Notes: a model not told the origin generated them from the sequence alone. A stretch of 64,000 nucleotides of DNA from Cutibacterium avidum ATCC 25577 (GCF_000227295.1 NZ_JH165054.1:197404-261403); one strand, 5' to 3'; positions 28,942 through 40,108 are shown, numbered from the stretch's first letter. Numbers and translations are program-made.

Positions 28942-29181
28942 ATGAATGCCCCTGGCCACGGCAAACACCGACGTACCCACGACCACGAACGCAGCCGCGG
29001 ACCCATTCTCGACGGAGACCGCGCCATGAGGGCGCGCGAACTCGCTGAGCAATCAGAACCAGCCGCTGGCTCCCAGATGCCCGATCCGGGTCAGGAATGG
29101 CCAACCGTGCTGGCGGATCTTCGTCGTCGAGCCACCGCCAGTACAGTCAAGAAGTCTGATGAGGTCGGCTCAACCCAGTAA
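28942..29181 (+). CDS. Small hydrophilic hypothetical protein
   Basis: 79 residues, rich in Arg, Asp and His, with no recognised domain, signal or membrane segment (N-terminus MNAPGHGKHRRTHDHERSRG). ATG 28942 follows AGGA at 7 nt spacing, and the gene runs divergently from the glycosylase gene. Its end overlaps the 3' end of rpiB by 12 bases in a convergent arrangement. Support rests on the SD and the open frame only, so it may not be expressed. Confidence 0.45.
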   Translation: MNAPGHGKHRRTHDHERSRGPILDGDRAMRARELAEQSEPAAGSQMPDPGQEWPTVLADLRRRATASTVKKSDEVGSTQ

Positions 29182-29643
29182 GCCCTCGTCCTCCCAACGC
29201 GTGAGCTTGTCAATACGACGCTGGTGACGAGCCTCATGGGAAAAGTCCGTCGTCAGGAAGGTCTCGACGATCTTCCAGGCCTCCTCGTGGGTCTGCATCC
29301 GGCCTCCCAAGGAGACGACGTTGGCGTCATTGTGAAGACGGGCCAGCTCGGCAATCTCGACGGTGTAGGCCAGCGCAGCACGAATTCCCTTGACCTTGTT
29401 AGCCGCGATCTGCTCGCCGTTTCCCGAGCCGCCCAGAACGACGCCCAGGGAACCAGGCTCAGCCACCACGGCCTGAGCGCACGGAATGCAGTAGTCCGGG
29501 TAGTCGTCGAGGGAATCGTAGGTCGACGCGCCGTGGTCGACGACCTGATATCCGGCCTCGGTCAGCTTGCCAACGAGGAACTCCTTGAGCTCGAAGGCCG
29601 CGTGATCAGTACCAATATGAACGTGTGAAGGCTTGAAGGTCAT
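29170..29643 (-). CDS. rpiB: Ribose-5-phosphate isomerase B
   Basis: Interconverts ribulose-5-phosphate and ribose-5-phosphate, linking the oxidative pentose phosphate genes in this window to nucleotide synthesis. 157 residues with the RpiB motifs HIGTDHAAFELKEFL and GGSGNGEQIAANKVKGIRAA. In the latter, Glu77 occupies the place of the catalytic Cys of the E. coli enzyme, as in the Mycobacterium tuberculosis type. His and Arg phosphate-binding residues (ARLHNDANVVSLGGR) are also present. No SD is visible before the ATG. Confidence 0.93.
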   Translation of the reverse strand: MTFKPSHVHIGTDHAAFELKEFLVGKLTEAGYQVVDHGASTYDSLDDYPDYCIPCAQAVVAEPGSLGVVLGGSGNGEQIAANKVKGIRAALAYTVEIAELARLHNDANVVSLGGRMQTHEEAWKIVETFLTTDFSHEARHQRRIDKLTRWEDEGLLG

Positions 29644-29701
29644 GGTTCAATCATGGCACCAACCTCCAGCCCGTTGGCTCCTCAGGAGGGATCAACTCCG
29701 C

Positions 29702-29707
29702 TAGCGT
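29702..29707 (+). promoter_or_regulatory. Candidate -10 box (TAGCGT) for leaderless Eis-like gene
   Basis: TAGCGT is followed by GAAGGGT (7 nt) and ATG 29715. This spacing favours ATG 29715 over the GTG at 29706, which overlaps the box. Confidence 0.42.
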
Positions 29708-29714
29708 GAAGGGT

Positions 29715-31004
29715 ATGGCTGAAAGCACCTCATCCGTTCAGGTCCCCGACCCCTACCGCTTGGAGCTCGTCACCAGCGACGGTTCCCGCAGTGACGAGGT
29801 CGACAATGTGGTACGCGCCGTGGCGCTGGGTTTCCACCTGGCACAACCATCCGACGCCGAGCTCGAGCACTATGCCACCTGTGTCGAGGGTGAACGGTTG
29901 TGGACGATTCGGCAGCCTGACCCCGATCCGGAGTTCCCGGGTCTCCCGGTCGCCACGATGGCCGCGTACCCCAGCACCATCAACACCGGACATGGTCATC
30001 TCGAACCGGCCACCTTCATCACCGACGTGACCGTGCGTGCCAGCCACCGCCGCCGCGGGCTGCTTCGCACCCTTATGACGAATGCCCTCACCCGATCCAA
30101 GGAGGAGGGCCTGCCTTTCGCCGCACTGACGGCCACCGAGGGAAGCATCTACGGACGCTTTGGCTACGGCATCTCCACTCGAGCTCAGAACGTCGAGATC
30201 ATCGCGGATGGTCGGTTCAAGCTCAACCACGAACCGAGCGGGACTGTGTCGATGGCCGATCCGTTGGCCATCGATGATCTGCGTCTCAAGGTGTTCTCTG
30301 AGTTCCATCAGGCCCATCGTGGTTCCCACAACCGCCAACCCTGGCATGTCGATTTCTCCTCCGGGCGCTGGAGTTCCCAGAAGGGCGGTCCCAACCGTCG
30401 AATCCGTTCGATCGTCCACCGCAATGACGAGGGAGAGCCTGATGGCGTCGTGTCTTACGAGATCGACAAGGACTTCGGCTCACAGATCACCGTCGTTGAC
30501 ATGGTGGCAACCACCCCGAACGCCGAGGTGGCTCTGTGGGAGTTCCTGGCCTCCGTCGACCTCATCGAGACGATCAAGGCACCGCAGGTTGATCCCGCCA
30601 CGCCGCTGCCGTGGGCGGTCGAGGACCCGAGGGTGGTCACGTTCACCCGTCACACTGATCTCGGGTGGCTGCGAATCCTTGACGTCGACCGGGCGATGGC
30701 AGTGCGAGGTTGGGATCACCAGGGCTCGGTGACCTTCCACGTCACCGACTCGATGGGCTACGCCGAGGGTACGTGGCGTGTCGACGTGGATGCCCCGGGG
30801 ACACCGGCCACGGTGACTCGGATCGACGATTCCACCGATGCTGCAACCCTCGATGTGGCTGCCCTCGGATCGCTGTACTTCGGCATGGGACGTGGGTTCT
30901 CGCTGGCCGCCGCCCACCGCATCACCGGTACTGACGAGCAGATCGCGGCGATCGACCGGATGTTCTCAACCGTCGACGTGGCTCACAACATCTCGGAGTT
31001 CTGA
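29715..31004 (+). CDS. Eis-like GNAT family N-acetyltransferase
   Basis: 429-residue protein with the Eis layout: an N-terminal GNAT domain containing VTVRASHRRRGLLRTLM (acetyl-CoA pyrophosphate-binding loop, R/Q-x-x-G-x-G/A type), the Eis hallmark EGSIYGRFGYGISTR, a second degenerate GNAT domain, and a C-terminal SCP2-like domain (LGSLYFGMG). Eis proteins acetylate lysine side chains or several amines of aminoglycosides; the natural substrate here cannot be inferred. The C-terminal carboxylate, used as general base in mycobacterial Eis, is Phe436-like in position (terminus ISEF), in keeping with the family. The mRNA is probably leaderless. Confidence 0.88.
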   Translation: MAESTSSVQVPDPYRLELVTSDGSRSDEVDNVVRAVALGFHLAQPSDAELEHYATCVEGERLWTIRQPDPDPEFPGLPVATMAAYPSTINTGHGHLEPATFITDVTVRASHRRRGLLRTLMTNALTRSKEEGLPFAALTATEGSIYGRFGYGISTRAQNVEIIADGRFKLNHEPSGTVSMADPLAIDDLRLKVFSEFHQAHRGSHNRQPWHVDFSSGRWSSQKGGPNRRIRSIVHRNDEGEPDGVVSYEIDKDFGSQITVVDMVATTPNAEVALWEFLASVDLIETIKAPQVDPATPLPWAVEDPRVVTFTRHTDLGWLRILDVDRAMAVRGWDHQGSVTFHVTDSMGYAEGTWRVDVDAPGTPATVTRIDDSTDAATLDVAALGSLYFGMGRGFSLAAAHRITGTDEQIAAIDRMFSTVDVAHNISEF

Positions 31005-31021
31005 GCCCTCATCTCGACGAC

Positions 31022-31049
31022 GTGGGCCGGGCGCTCATGCCCGGCCCAC
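31022..31049. terminator. Bidirectional terminator-like hairpin between the Eis-like gene and ligA
   Basis: GTGGGCCGGGC and GCCCGGCCCAC form a perfect 11-bp stem with a 6-nt loop between two convergent genes. No T-tract is present. Confidence 0.6.
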
Positions 31050-31104
31050 ATATATGTCCTACCAGCTGTGGCCTTCCCGCGTGGCGACCCGGGAAGATCG
31101 ACCA

Positions 31105-33369
<2,265 letters not shown>

Positions 33370-33400
33370 TCAGCCGACCGGCCTCCCACAACGAGGTGTG

Positions 33401-33425
33401 GTGGCCGCGGAAGCCCCGCGGCTAC
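33401..33425 (-). terminator. Hairpin between the phosphatase gene and ligA
   Basis: GTGGCCGCGG and CCGCGGCTAC pair over 10 bp with one wobble, 20 nt after the phosphatase stop. No T-tract follows on the minus strand. Confidence 0.45.
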
Positions 33426-33444
33426 CCGTCCCCACAGTGGTTTT

Positions 33445-35019
33445 TCAGACGCCGGTGGCCGGAAGTGCCCCGGTGAAGCCTCCTGGCCTGCTCGGTGTCA
33501 CGGTCGGAGCGGTGGAGGACGGAGCCGGCGTGGTCGGGGTCGACGGCCCGTCACCGGACGGCTTCACCAACCAACCACCATCAGCAATGGATGCGCCGGT
33601 CAGGCAATGTTTGAGCTCGTCGACAGTGTAGAAGAATGAGTTCACCGAGATCGGACGGCAGCCACGTCCGAAAGTGGCCTGCTGCTCGTTGAGGAGCATC
33701 CGGACGACCTTCTGCCCTGACCCCGACTGGAAGACGTCCCACTGCACGTTGGAGGCCAGCGGAGCCACCTTGGCACCCCGCCAATCCGTGACCTGCCAGA
33801 AATTGGTGTCCTGCGGGCTGATCTGGGTACGAGATCCGGGTGCGCCGATGAGCGCCTCGAAGGGAACGAGGGTCTCAGCGTGGGCGAACCGCAAGGTCGC
33901 CGATCCCTTGGGATGGTCTTCGGTCTGCTGGTCGATCTGGGCCAGGAAATCGTCAAGAAGAGGGCGGGCATTGCGATGGGCGATGTCCGATCCCTTGAAG
34001 CCGGGGCCCTTCTCGGCGTAGTCCTCAGCGTCGAGGGACATCGCGAAGACATTGGCCTGGTCCCTCGTGAAGTACTTGGCGAAGTCGACCTTGGTCTCAG
34101 CAGCCATCGAGGGAGCGATGATGTACAGGTTGTACAGGTTGAGGGCCGCGTCGACGTCGTTCTTGGCCTTTTTGCCCTCGGGGGTCTTGAAGGTCCACTC
34201 CCCTGCTGCCAGTCGGTCGACGAAGTCCTTCGTATAGATCTTTTCCAGAACCTCACGGGCGGCCTTGCGAACCTCCGGACGCGAATTCACCGCATCGACG
34301 TAATCAGAGAGTTCCTTGCTGTCCTGGTACTCCTTGTAAGCCTTGTAGTCCGGGTTCGACTTGTCCTTGTGGAAGTACAGCGTCTTGGTGTCGGCCTTGA
34401 TGGCGCGTGACATATGTCCGCTCATCTGCGGGGCACCATGGAGCAATCCAGTGACAAAGTCGTATCCGGACTCCGCAGCACGCGGTTCTCCCGAGGACTC
34501 CACGACGACCGTGTTGTCCTCCCCGTTGAAGATCTCGGGCATCCGGTGGGCCAGACGCTCACCCAGTTGACGATGCTGATCAGCTCCCACCTCAGTGAGG
34601 TTGCCGTACCCCCTCTCGAGCTTGTTGCCCTTGCTGAGCTCAACTCCGTCGGCCTCCATGTGGGCCCAGGTGTCCTCGTTGCCGAGATTCTCATTGGCTT
34701 CATGAAGTTTCATGGCCTGGGCGTGAACATCCTGGCCGAGGGGAGTCACAGCTCCCAACTCATTGGCCTTTTCCCAGATCGCCATCGTCAGGGCGTCGTA
34801 CTTGAAGCTCGACAGGCCACGAGAGCCGTGACGGGCAACGACCTGGGTGTTGACGGGGCGGAATCCGACGGGCGGGGCCTGCAAGGTGCCACCGGAATAG
34901 CGATACGGAGTCTTCGTCGACAGCGAGTCGTCGGTGTCAGCATGGGCAATTGGCGCACAGGTGATGGCCAGACACGCGACGGCCATGGCGCCAAGAACAC
35001 GGAAAGGTCTGGAAGGCAT
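33445..35019 (-). CDS. Secreted histidine phosphatase (acid phosphatase/MINPP-like) ending in LPATG
   Basis: 524-residue exported protein. The Sec signal peptide is residues 1-27 with an AHA cleavage site. The catalytic core of the branch-2 histidine phosphatase family has RHGSRG (Arg63-His64) as the phosphohistidine motif and HAE at about 380 as the proton-donor motif, the HAE form being typical of multiple inositol polyphosphate phosphatases. A Pro/Thr/Ser-rich linker then leads to LPATG at 519-523, followed by a single Val and the stop. A sortase motif is normally followed by a hydrophobic helix and basic tail, which are missing; downstream reading in all three frames gives no such segment. 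GGAG precedes ATG. Likely substrate: phosphate esters or inositol phosphates outside the cell (inference). Confidence 0.87.
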   Translation of the reverse strand: MPSRPFRVLGAMAVACLAITCAPIAHADTDDSLSTKTPYRYSGGTLQAPPVGFRPVNTQVVARHGSRGLSSFKYDALTMAIWEKANELGAVTPLGQDVHAQAMKLHEANENLGNEDTWAHMEADGVELSKGNKLERGYGNLTEVGADQHRQLGERLAHRMPEIFNGEDNTVVVESSGEPRAAESGYDFVTGLLHGAPQMSGHMSRAIKADTKTLYFHKDKSNPDYKAYKEYQDSKELSDYVDAVNSRPEVRKAAREVLEKIYTKDFVDRLAAGEWTFKTPEGKKAKNDVDAALNLYNLYIIAPSMAAETKVDFAKYFTRDQANVFAMSLDAEDYAEKGPGFKGSDIAHRNARPLLDDFLAQIDQQTEDHPKGSATLRFAHAETLVPFEALIGAPGSRTQISPQDTNFWQVTDWRGAKVAPLASNVQWDVFQSGSGQKVVRMLLNEQQATFGRGCRPISVNSFFYTVDELKHCLTGASIADGGWLVKPSGDGPSTPTTPAPSSTAPTVTPSRPGGFTGALPATGV

Positions 35020-35145
35020 GGTGTGCTCCCGAGAGGATCGATTGGTTTGGCCATACCCTCGCTGATTCGGGCGTCACCTCCATGTACGGCAGATGACGCC
35101 CGATCAACACTTCAATGATCTCCCGGGGACAGCTCCAGAGGGGGA

Positions 35146-35748
35146 TCAGTCCAAGATCGGTCCGACGGTACGGGTCCGCTTCAGCTCGAAGAACCCGGGG
35201 TAGGCCGTCACCTTCTCGAACCCGTCGAAGAGCTCACCGGCCTCCTCCCCCTTGGGAGCCGGCGACATCACCGGACCGAAGAGCGCCATGCCGTTGATAT
35301 GGAGAACAGGGGTACCGACATCCTGTCCGACCGGATCCATGCCTTTGTGATGCGAAGCGCGCATGGCCTCGTCGAACTCGCCCTTGTCAGCACGATCCGC
35401 GATGGACTCGTCGTAGCCGCTCTCCACCAGCGCTGCCTTGACGGTCTCGATGCTGCGCTCCTCCTTGCCAAGGTGGTAGCGGGTTCCAAGGGCGGTGTAG
35501 AAATCACGAACAGCCTCCTGTCCATGCACCTCGACAACACCAGTGGCAGCCTGAGCGCCGATCCACGCCTTATCCATCTCGGCACGATAGTCGTCCGGCA
35601 GATCACGTCCTTCATTGAGGACGGCCAGGCTCATGACGTGGAAGACGGTATGGACATCACGAACCTTCTCCACCTCGAGCATCCAGCGCGACGTCATCCA
35701 CGCCCAGGGGCAGGACGGGTCAAACCAAAAATCAACTGTTGTGGTCAT
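35146..35748 (-). CDS. DsbA-fold oxidoreductase (Rv2466c-like), single active-site cysteine
   Basis: 200-residue thioredoxin-fold protein without signal peptide, thus cytosolic. The N-terminal FWFDPSCPWAW followed by TSRWMLEVEKVRD, and the late cis-Pro segment GTPVLHINGMALFGP, match the DsbA-family proteins related to mycothiol-dependent Rv2466c. The active site reads CPWA: only Cys13 is present and it is the only Cys in the protein, so it cannot form an internal disulfide and probably works through mixed disulfides with mycothiol. ATG 35748 was chosen from the family N-terminus; there is no clear SD. Confidence 0.85.
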   Translation of the reverse strand: MTTTVDFWFDPSCPWAWMTSRWMLEVEKVRDVHTVFHVMSLAVLNEGRDLPDDYRAEMDKAWIGAQAATGVVEVHGQEAVRDFYTALGTRYHLGKEERSIETVKAALVESGYDESIADRADKGEFDEAMRASHHKGMDPVGQDVGTPVLHINGMALFGPVMSPAPKGEEAGELFDGFEKVTAYPGFFELKRTRTVGPILD

Positions 35749-35938
35749 GACACCAGCCAACCGCACGCGCCCGCGCACGCAAAGACCGACCCTGTCATTG
35801 TTCGCGTAAGGCGCAGTAATGACGCGCTATACAGTTCCCGCTTAACGAGACAGCGAAAGGCAAGAACCGATAGAGTTTCATGGGAATTGTTGGGTGCTTT
35901 TGTGCGCCCTTAACTAACACATGTTCCACGGAGGCATG

Positions 35939-38533
35939 ATGAGTTCGGTCAACATCACTCGTGCGGAGGCGCAGCAGCGCTCCCAGGTCATCACGGCGCA
36001 CAACTCCAAGGTGCTCGTTGATCTTTCTGGACGTGACCCCAACGGCGATCCGCTCGCCGAGCCGACCGAAACCTTCGTCTCCTCGTCAACCATCGAGTTT
36101 TCGTCGACCGGCGGCGAGAGCCATCTTGACCTCATTGCTGACGGTGTCTACGCCGCAGATCTCGACGGCACCCCGCTGGATCCGGCCGCATTCTCGAATA
36201 ATCGTTTCCCGTTTACCACGGAAGCGGGAACTCACGAAATCACGGTTACGGCGCTGTGCCGCTACTCCCATTCGGGTGAAGGCCTGCACCGTTTCGTCGA
36301 CCCTGCTGACGGCAAGGTTTACCTCTATACCCAGTTCGAGATTGCTGACGCCAGACGTATGTACGCCGATTTCGAGCAGCCCGATCAAAAGATGACATTC
36401 GAACTGCAGGTCATCGCTCCGACTGGTTGGACCGTCGTCTCGAACTCCCCGACCCCAGAGCCGACGGAAGGCCCCTGGGAAGGGATGTCACGGTGGTCTT
36501 TTGAGCCCACCCTTCCAATTTCGACATATCTGACAGCCCTTGTCGCCGGCGAGTACTACATCGATCACGGAACCATTCACACATTGTCTGGCGAAATGGA
36601 CGCCGACATTCTGTGCCGTCAGTCGATGAAGGAACACCTCGACGCCGACCGAATCCGCACCACCACACAACGTGGATTTGAGGTTTACGAGTCCGAATTC
36701 GGCTACCCGTACCCATTCGGCAAGTACACCCAGTCCTTCGTGCCGGAATTCAACGCCGGAGCCATGGAGAACGCCGCCTGCGTCACCCACCGTGACGACC
36801 TGCTGTTCCGTTCCCGCGTCACCTCGGCCGCCTACGAGAACCGCGACAACACCATCCTTCACGAGCTCGCTCACATGTGGTTCGGCGATCTCGTCACCAT
36901 GAAGTGGTGGGACGACCTCTGGCTCAACGAGTCCTTCGCCGAGTGGGCGTCGCATCACTGCCAGGAGAAGATCGCCGAGAAGCACGGCGGCATTGACCCA
37001 TGGGTCTCCTTCGCGAACCAGCGCAAGACGTGGGGTTACACCCAGGACCAGCTGCCGACTACCCATCCGATCGCCGCTGACATGATCGATCTCGACACCG
37101 TCGAGCAGAACTTCGACGGCATCACCTACGCCAAAGGTGCCTCCACCCTGAAGCAGCTGGTTGCCTTCGTTGGAGAGGCCGAGTTCCTGGCCGGTGTGCG
37201 CACGTATTTCGCCCAGAACGCCTTCTCGAACACTGAGCTCAAGGATCTCCTCCATCAGCTCCAGGTGGCGTCGGGACGCGATCTGTCGTCCTTCACCGAG
37301 CAGTGGCTGCGCATCCCAGGGGTCAACACCGTCCGTCCGGACTACGATGTCGACGAGGACGGCAACTTCACCCGCTTCGACATCGTCCAGACGGCGATCG
37401 AGAAGTACCCCACCCTGCGGACCCATCGTCTGGGCATCGGCATCTACACACTGACCGAAGGCAAGCTCGTCCGGACTGAACGCCTCGACGTTGACATCCA
37501 TGACGAGCGCACCCCGATTGCCGCCCTCGTCGAACATTCCCGCGGTGATCTGGTCCTGCTGAACGACGGTGACCTGACCTACGCGAAGGTCCGTCTGGAT
37601 GATCACTCGATGGCCACCCTCATTGAGCACATCGACGCCCTGTCCGATCCGCTGGCCCGCGCATTGTGCTGGAGTTCTGCCTGGGACATGTGCCGCGACG
37701 CCGAAATGAAGGCCCAGGACTACGTCACCCTGGTTGGCAAGGGGCTTCCCAGCGAGACAGACCTGACGGCCGTCACCTCTCTCATTCGCCAGGCCACCAC
37801 CGCCGCGATCTCATACACCACTCGTGAGGCTCGTCAGGATGTGCGCGATCGTCTCATTGCGATCTCGGCGACGGGACTGCGTGACGCCGCGCCCGGTTCT
37901 GACCATCAGGTGGCCTACGCCAACGGTCTGGCCGCTGCTGCCACGAAGGACGCAGCCGACCTGCTCGAGGGGTGGTTGAACGGCGAAGAGGTGCCTGAGG
38001 GTCTCGACATCGACCAGGGAATGCGTTGGCGTCTTCTCATCGCCCTGGCCGGTATGGGCCGAGTCGGCGAGCCGGAGATCACTGCCGAATTGCAGCGTGA
38101 CAACACCATCTCGGGATCGGAGCAGGCAACTGGCGCTCGCGCCGCGATGCCCACGGCTGAGGCAAAGCAGGCTGCTTGGCAGCGCGCCACCACCGACGAC
38201 TCAGTGCCCAACGAGACCTACCGGCAGCTCGTCAGCCAGTTCATTCAACCTGATCAAGCCGAGGCGCTCTCACAGTACGTCGATCCCTACCTCGAGCTGT
38301 GCAAGTCCATCGACTCCCGCGACGGCCAGTGGGCCAAGGCCGGTCACGCCCAGGTCCAGAACGCCCTGATGTGGCTCTTCCCGAGCACCGAGGTCATCGA
38401 CGAGGCTTGGCTCGACAAGCTCGATGGCTGGGTTTCCGACAACAACCCGGGCAGCACTGTGCGACGCGTTCTTGCCGAGCGCGCCGACAACGCTCGCCGC
38501 ACCCTGCGTTGCCAGGAGGCCAGCCGTCACTGA
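35939..38533 (+). CDS. pepN: Aminopeptidase N (M1 family)
   Basis: Zinc aminopeptidase with broad specificity, cytosolic in actinobacteria. The 864-residue protein has the N-terminal beta domain, the exopeptidase motif GAMEN at 274-278, the zinc site HELAH at 308-312 with the third ligand Glu331 in LNESFAEW, and the C-terminal ERAP1-like helical domain. GGAGG precedes two adjacent ATGs (35936 and 35939); 35939 gives the better spacing of 4 nt. A possible -10 TATACA lies about 105 bases upstream. It is followed by a large perfect inverted repeat. It belongs with PepT and tricorn in peptide breakdown. Confidence 0.95.
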   Translation: MSSVNITRAEAQQRSQVITAHNSKVLVDLSGRDPNGDPLAEPTETFVSSSTIEFSSTGGESHLDLIADGVYAADLDGTPLDPAAFSNNRFPFTTEAGTHEITVTALCRYSHSGEGLHRFVDPADGKVYLYTQFEIADARRMYADFEQPDQKMTFELQVIAPTGWTVVSNSPTPEPTEGPWEGMSRWSFEPTLPISTYLTALVAGEYYIDHGTIHTLSGEMDADILCRQSMKEHLDADRIRTTTQRGFEVYESEFGYPYPFGKYTQSFVPEFNAGAMENAACVTHRDDLLFRSRVTSAAYENRDNTILHELAHMWFGDLVTMKWWDDLWLNESFAEWASHHCQEKIAEKHGGIDPWVSFANQRKTWGYTQDQLPTTHPIAADMIDLDTVEQNFDGITYAKGASTLKQLVAFVGEAEFLAGVRTYFAQNAFSNTELKDLLHQLQVASGRDLSSFTEQWLRIPGVNTVRPDYDVDEDGNFTRFDIVQTAIEKYPTLRTHRLGIGIYTLTEGKLVRTERLDVDIHDERTPIAALVEHSRGDLVLLNDGDLTYAKVRLDDHSMATLIEHIDALSDPLARALCWSSAWDMCRDAEMKAQDYVTLVGKGLPSETDLTAVTSLIRQATTAAISYTTREARQDVRDRLIAISATGLRDAAPGSDHQVAYANGLAAAATKDAADLLEGWLNGEEVPEGLDIDQGMRWRLLIALAGMGRVGEPEITAELQRDNTISGSEQATGARAAMPTAEAKQAAWQRATTDDSVPNETYRQLVSQFIQPDQAEALSQYVDPYLELCKSIDSRDGQWAKAGHAQVQNALMWLFPSTEVIDEAWLDKLDGWVSDNNPGSTVRRVLAERADNARRTLRCQEASRH

Positions 38534-38543
38534 GCTGTGACGC

Positions 38544-38585
38544 ATGAATGCGGCCCCGAACCAGCTGGTTCGGGGCCGCATTCAT
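38544..38585. terminator. Perfect 42-bp palindrome after pepN (bidirectional terminator?)
   Basis: A 19-bp arm beginning ATGAATGCGGCCCC is followed by AGCT and the exact reverse complement of the arm, so the whole 42 bases are self-complementary. It lies 10 nt after the pepN stop and 34 nt from the end of the convergent small gene. T-tracts are weak on both sides. Confidence 0.75.
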
Positions 38586-38619
38586 CTTCATGTTCAGCAC
38601 TCACGCTGCGTGACAAGGA

Positions 38620-38802
38620 TCAGTCAGAGTTCTTACCGCCGCGTCCCTTGGTGAAATGGACTCCCCAACCAATGAGGGTGAACAGGACAGCCGTGGCGAT
38701 CGGCCACACGACACACAACATGAGTAGGTGCACGGAGCTGAATTCGGCTTCGGGCCAGCCGGGCAGGGTTTTCATGGGCACAAGGGCCAGCGCATCGATC
38801 AT
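38620..38802 (-). CDS. Small single-span membrane protein
   Basis: 60 residues with no recognised family. The N-terminal half (MIDALALVPMKTLPGWPEAE) is followed by one hydrophobic segment of about 25 residues (LLMLCVVWPIATAVLFTLIG) and a short basic tail GKGRGGKNSD-like, suggesting a cytoplasmic C-terminus. ATG 38802 has no SD, but TACGCT ends 6 nt upstream, so a leaderless mRNA is plausible. Convergent with pepN. The chemically coherent membrane topology supports a real gene. Confidence 0.6.
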   Translation of the reverse strand: MIDALALVPMKTLPGWPEAEFSSVHLLMLCVVWPIATAVLFTLIGWGVHFTKGRGGKNSD

Positions 38803-38808
38803 GGGCTC

Positions 38809-38814
38809 AGCGTA
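38809..38814 (-). promoter_or_regulatory. Candidate -10 box (TACGCT) for the small membrane protein gene
   Basis: TACGCT is followed by GAGCCC and ATG on the minus strand, a 6-nt spacing fitting leaderless transcription. Confidence 0.38.
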
Positions 38815-39100
38815 GCGTCTTCGCACCAGTTTTGGACCGACCTTGGGGGAGAGATTTCACGGGGAAGTACGTTGGCAAACACGGACATATGGCGCGTCGC
38901 GAACTCTTCCCGATCATGGACGGTCCGTCTTTCCTGAGTTACCACGCCGGATAAGGGCAACCCGAAACCTTGGGATCTCTCTCATCGTCATGGAGGACGG
39001 TGGGCTTCCTTGGTGGCTGTGCCGTGAATTCCTTTCCAGTCGGATCCCAGGACCCCATTCCTCGAGGTTATCCACAACCTTCTCGGTGGTTCTCCCGACG

Positions 39101-40108
39101 ATGTCCACAGATCTTGATTTGGCTGACGGATTCTCTGATGTCCCGCCGATAAATGGTGGTGTGAACGAACTTGAACTGGACATGAGGGACTGCGGCGGTG
39201 TCGTGCGGATACATCGCTTCAGCAGAACTCGCGGGCAGGCTGACCGCGCCGTGAAAGCCGGCCGCGCAATACGCATGCTCCCGGGAGTCGTTGCGGATGC
39301 CGGGCGGGCTGACGATTCTCGAGTGAAGATGCAGGCGATACACATGTGGCATCGAGACGCGGTCATCATTGGCAAAGCCGCCCTCGTCGCGCAAGGAATG
39401 ATTCCCCCGGGAAGCCGGACGCGAGATTTCAGCGCCGTCCACGAGGTGGAGGCGTTTTCACGGACGAGGGGCATCAAGCGAGAGGGAATCCTCGTACACC
39501 GATGGCGAGTTCCGCGCCGGTACACCACCCAATACCGCGATGTCCCCATGGCAATTCCTGAGGCATCCGTCCTCCTTCTGGCCGTTCGGGGAGAATGGGA
39601 ATGGGTCTGCGAGGCGCTGAGACAAAAACTCGTCACCCCGCGTTCCTGCAGGTCGGCTCGTTCCTGCCTGTCCTGGAAGTTCGGCCGTCACCGCATCACA
39701 GCAGCCCTGGCCGACATTTCCTTCAATCCATGGTCGGTGCCGGAATTGTGGTTGTCCCGGGCGCTCCGCGCGGTCGGGTTCACCGGGTGGCACTCCAACA
39801 CGCGGGTGGACACCGCCGAAGGAGCCTTCACCCTCGACCAAGCCTTCGATGCGGAACGCGTTGGGGTTGAGGTCGACGGCCGCTGCGTGCACGGCACACC
39901 CGAAGGTTACGAAGCGACCATGATGAGATCAGCGAGTTTGGATCGACATGGCTGGCGGATGCTGCACATCACTCCGACGATGCTCAGGCAACGGCCACGA
40001 TTCGTGCTGGAGTGGCTGGCACAGCGGATCCACAAGCGGCATCGTCCAAAGGTCATGATGTCAGACCACGAGCTTTCGCGGATCATGCTTGGTCTGACCC
40101 CGACCTGA
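39101..40108 (+). CDS. AbiEi-like N-terminus fused to DUF559/Vsr-like nuclease domain
   Basis: About 335 residues. The N-terminal part (AGRAIRMLPGVVADAGRADDSR then IIGKAALVAQG) resembles the winged-helix domain of type IV antitoxin AbiEi-like actinobacterial proteins. The C-terminal part (FDAERVGVEVDGRCVHGTPEG and later LDRHGWRMLHITPTML) resembles the DUF559/very-short-patch-repair endonuclease-like fold with its Glu/Asp metal site. This pairing recurs in actinobacteria, but its role is unproven. No AbiEii-type toxin is adjacent. The start is uncertain (ATG 39101, GTG 39161 or ATG 39183). Base composition looks somewhat less GC-biased at third positions than neighbours, hinting at horizontal origin. 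Confidence 0.65.
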   Translation: MSTDLDLADGFSDVPPINGGVNELELDMRDCGGVVRIHRFSRTRGQADRAVKAGRAIRMLPGVVADAGRADDSRVKMQAIHMWHRDAVIIGKAALVAQGMIPPGSRTRDFSAVHEVEAFSRTRGIKREGILVHRWRVPRRYTTQYRDVPMAIPEASVLLLAVRGEWEWVCEALRQKLVTPRSCRSARSCLSWKFGRHRITAALADISFNPWSVPELWLSRALRAVGFTGWHSNTRVDTAEGAFTLDQAFDAERVGVEVDGRCVHGTPEGYEATMMRSASLDRHGWRMLHITPTMLRQRPRFVLEWLAQRIHKRHRPKVMMSDHELSRIMLGLTPT

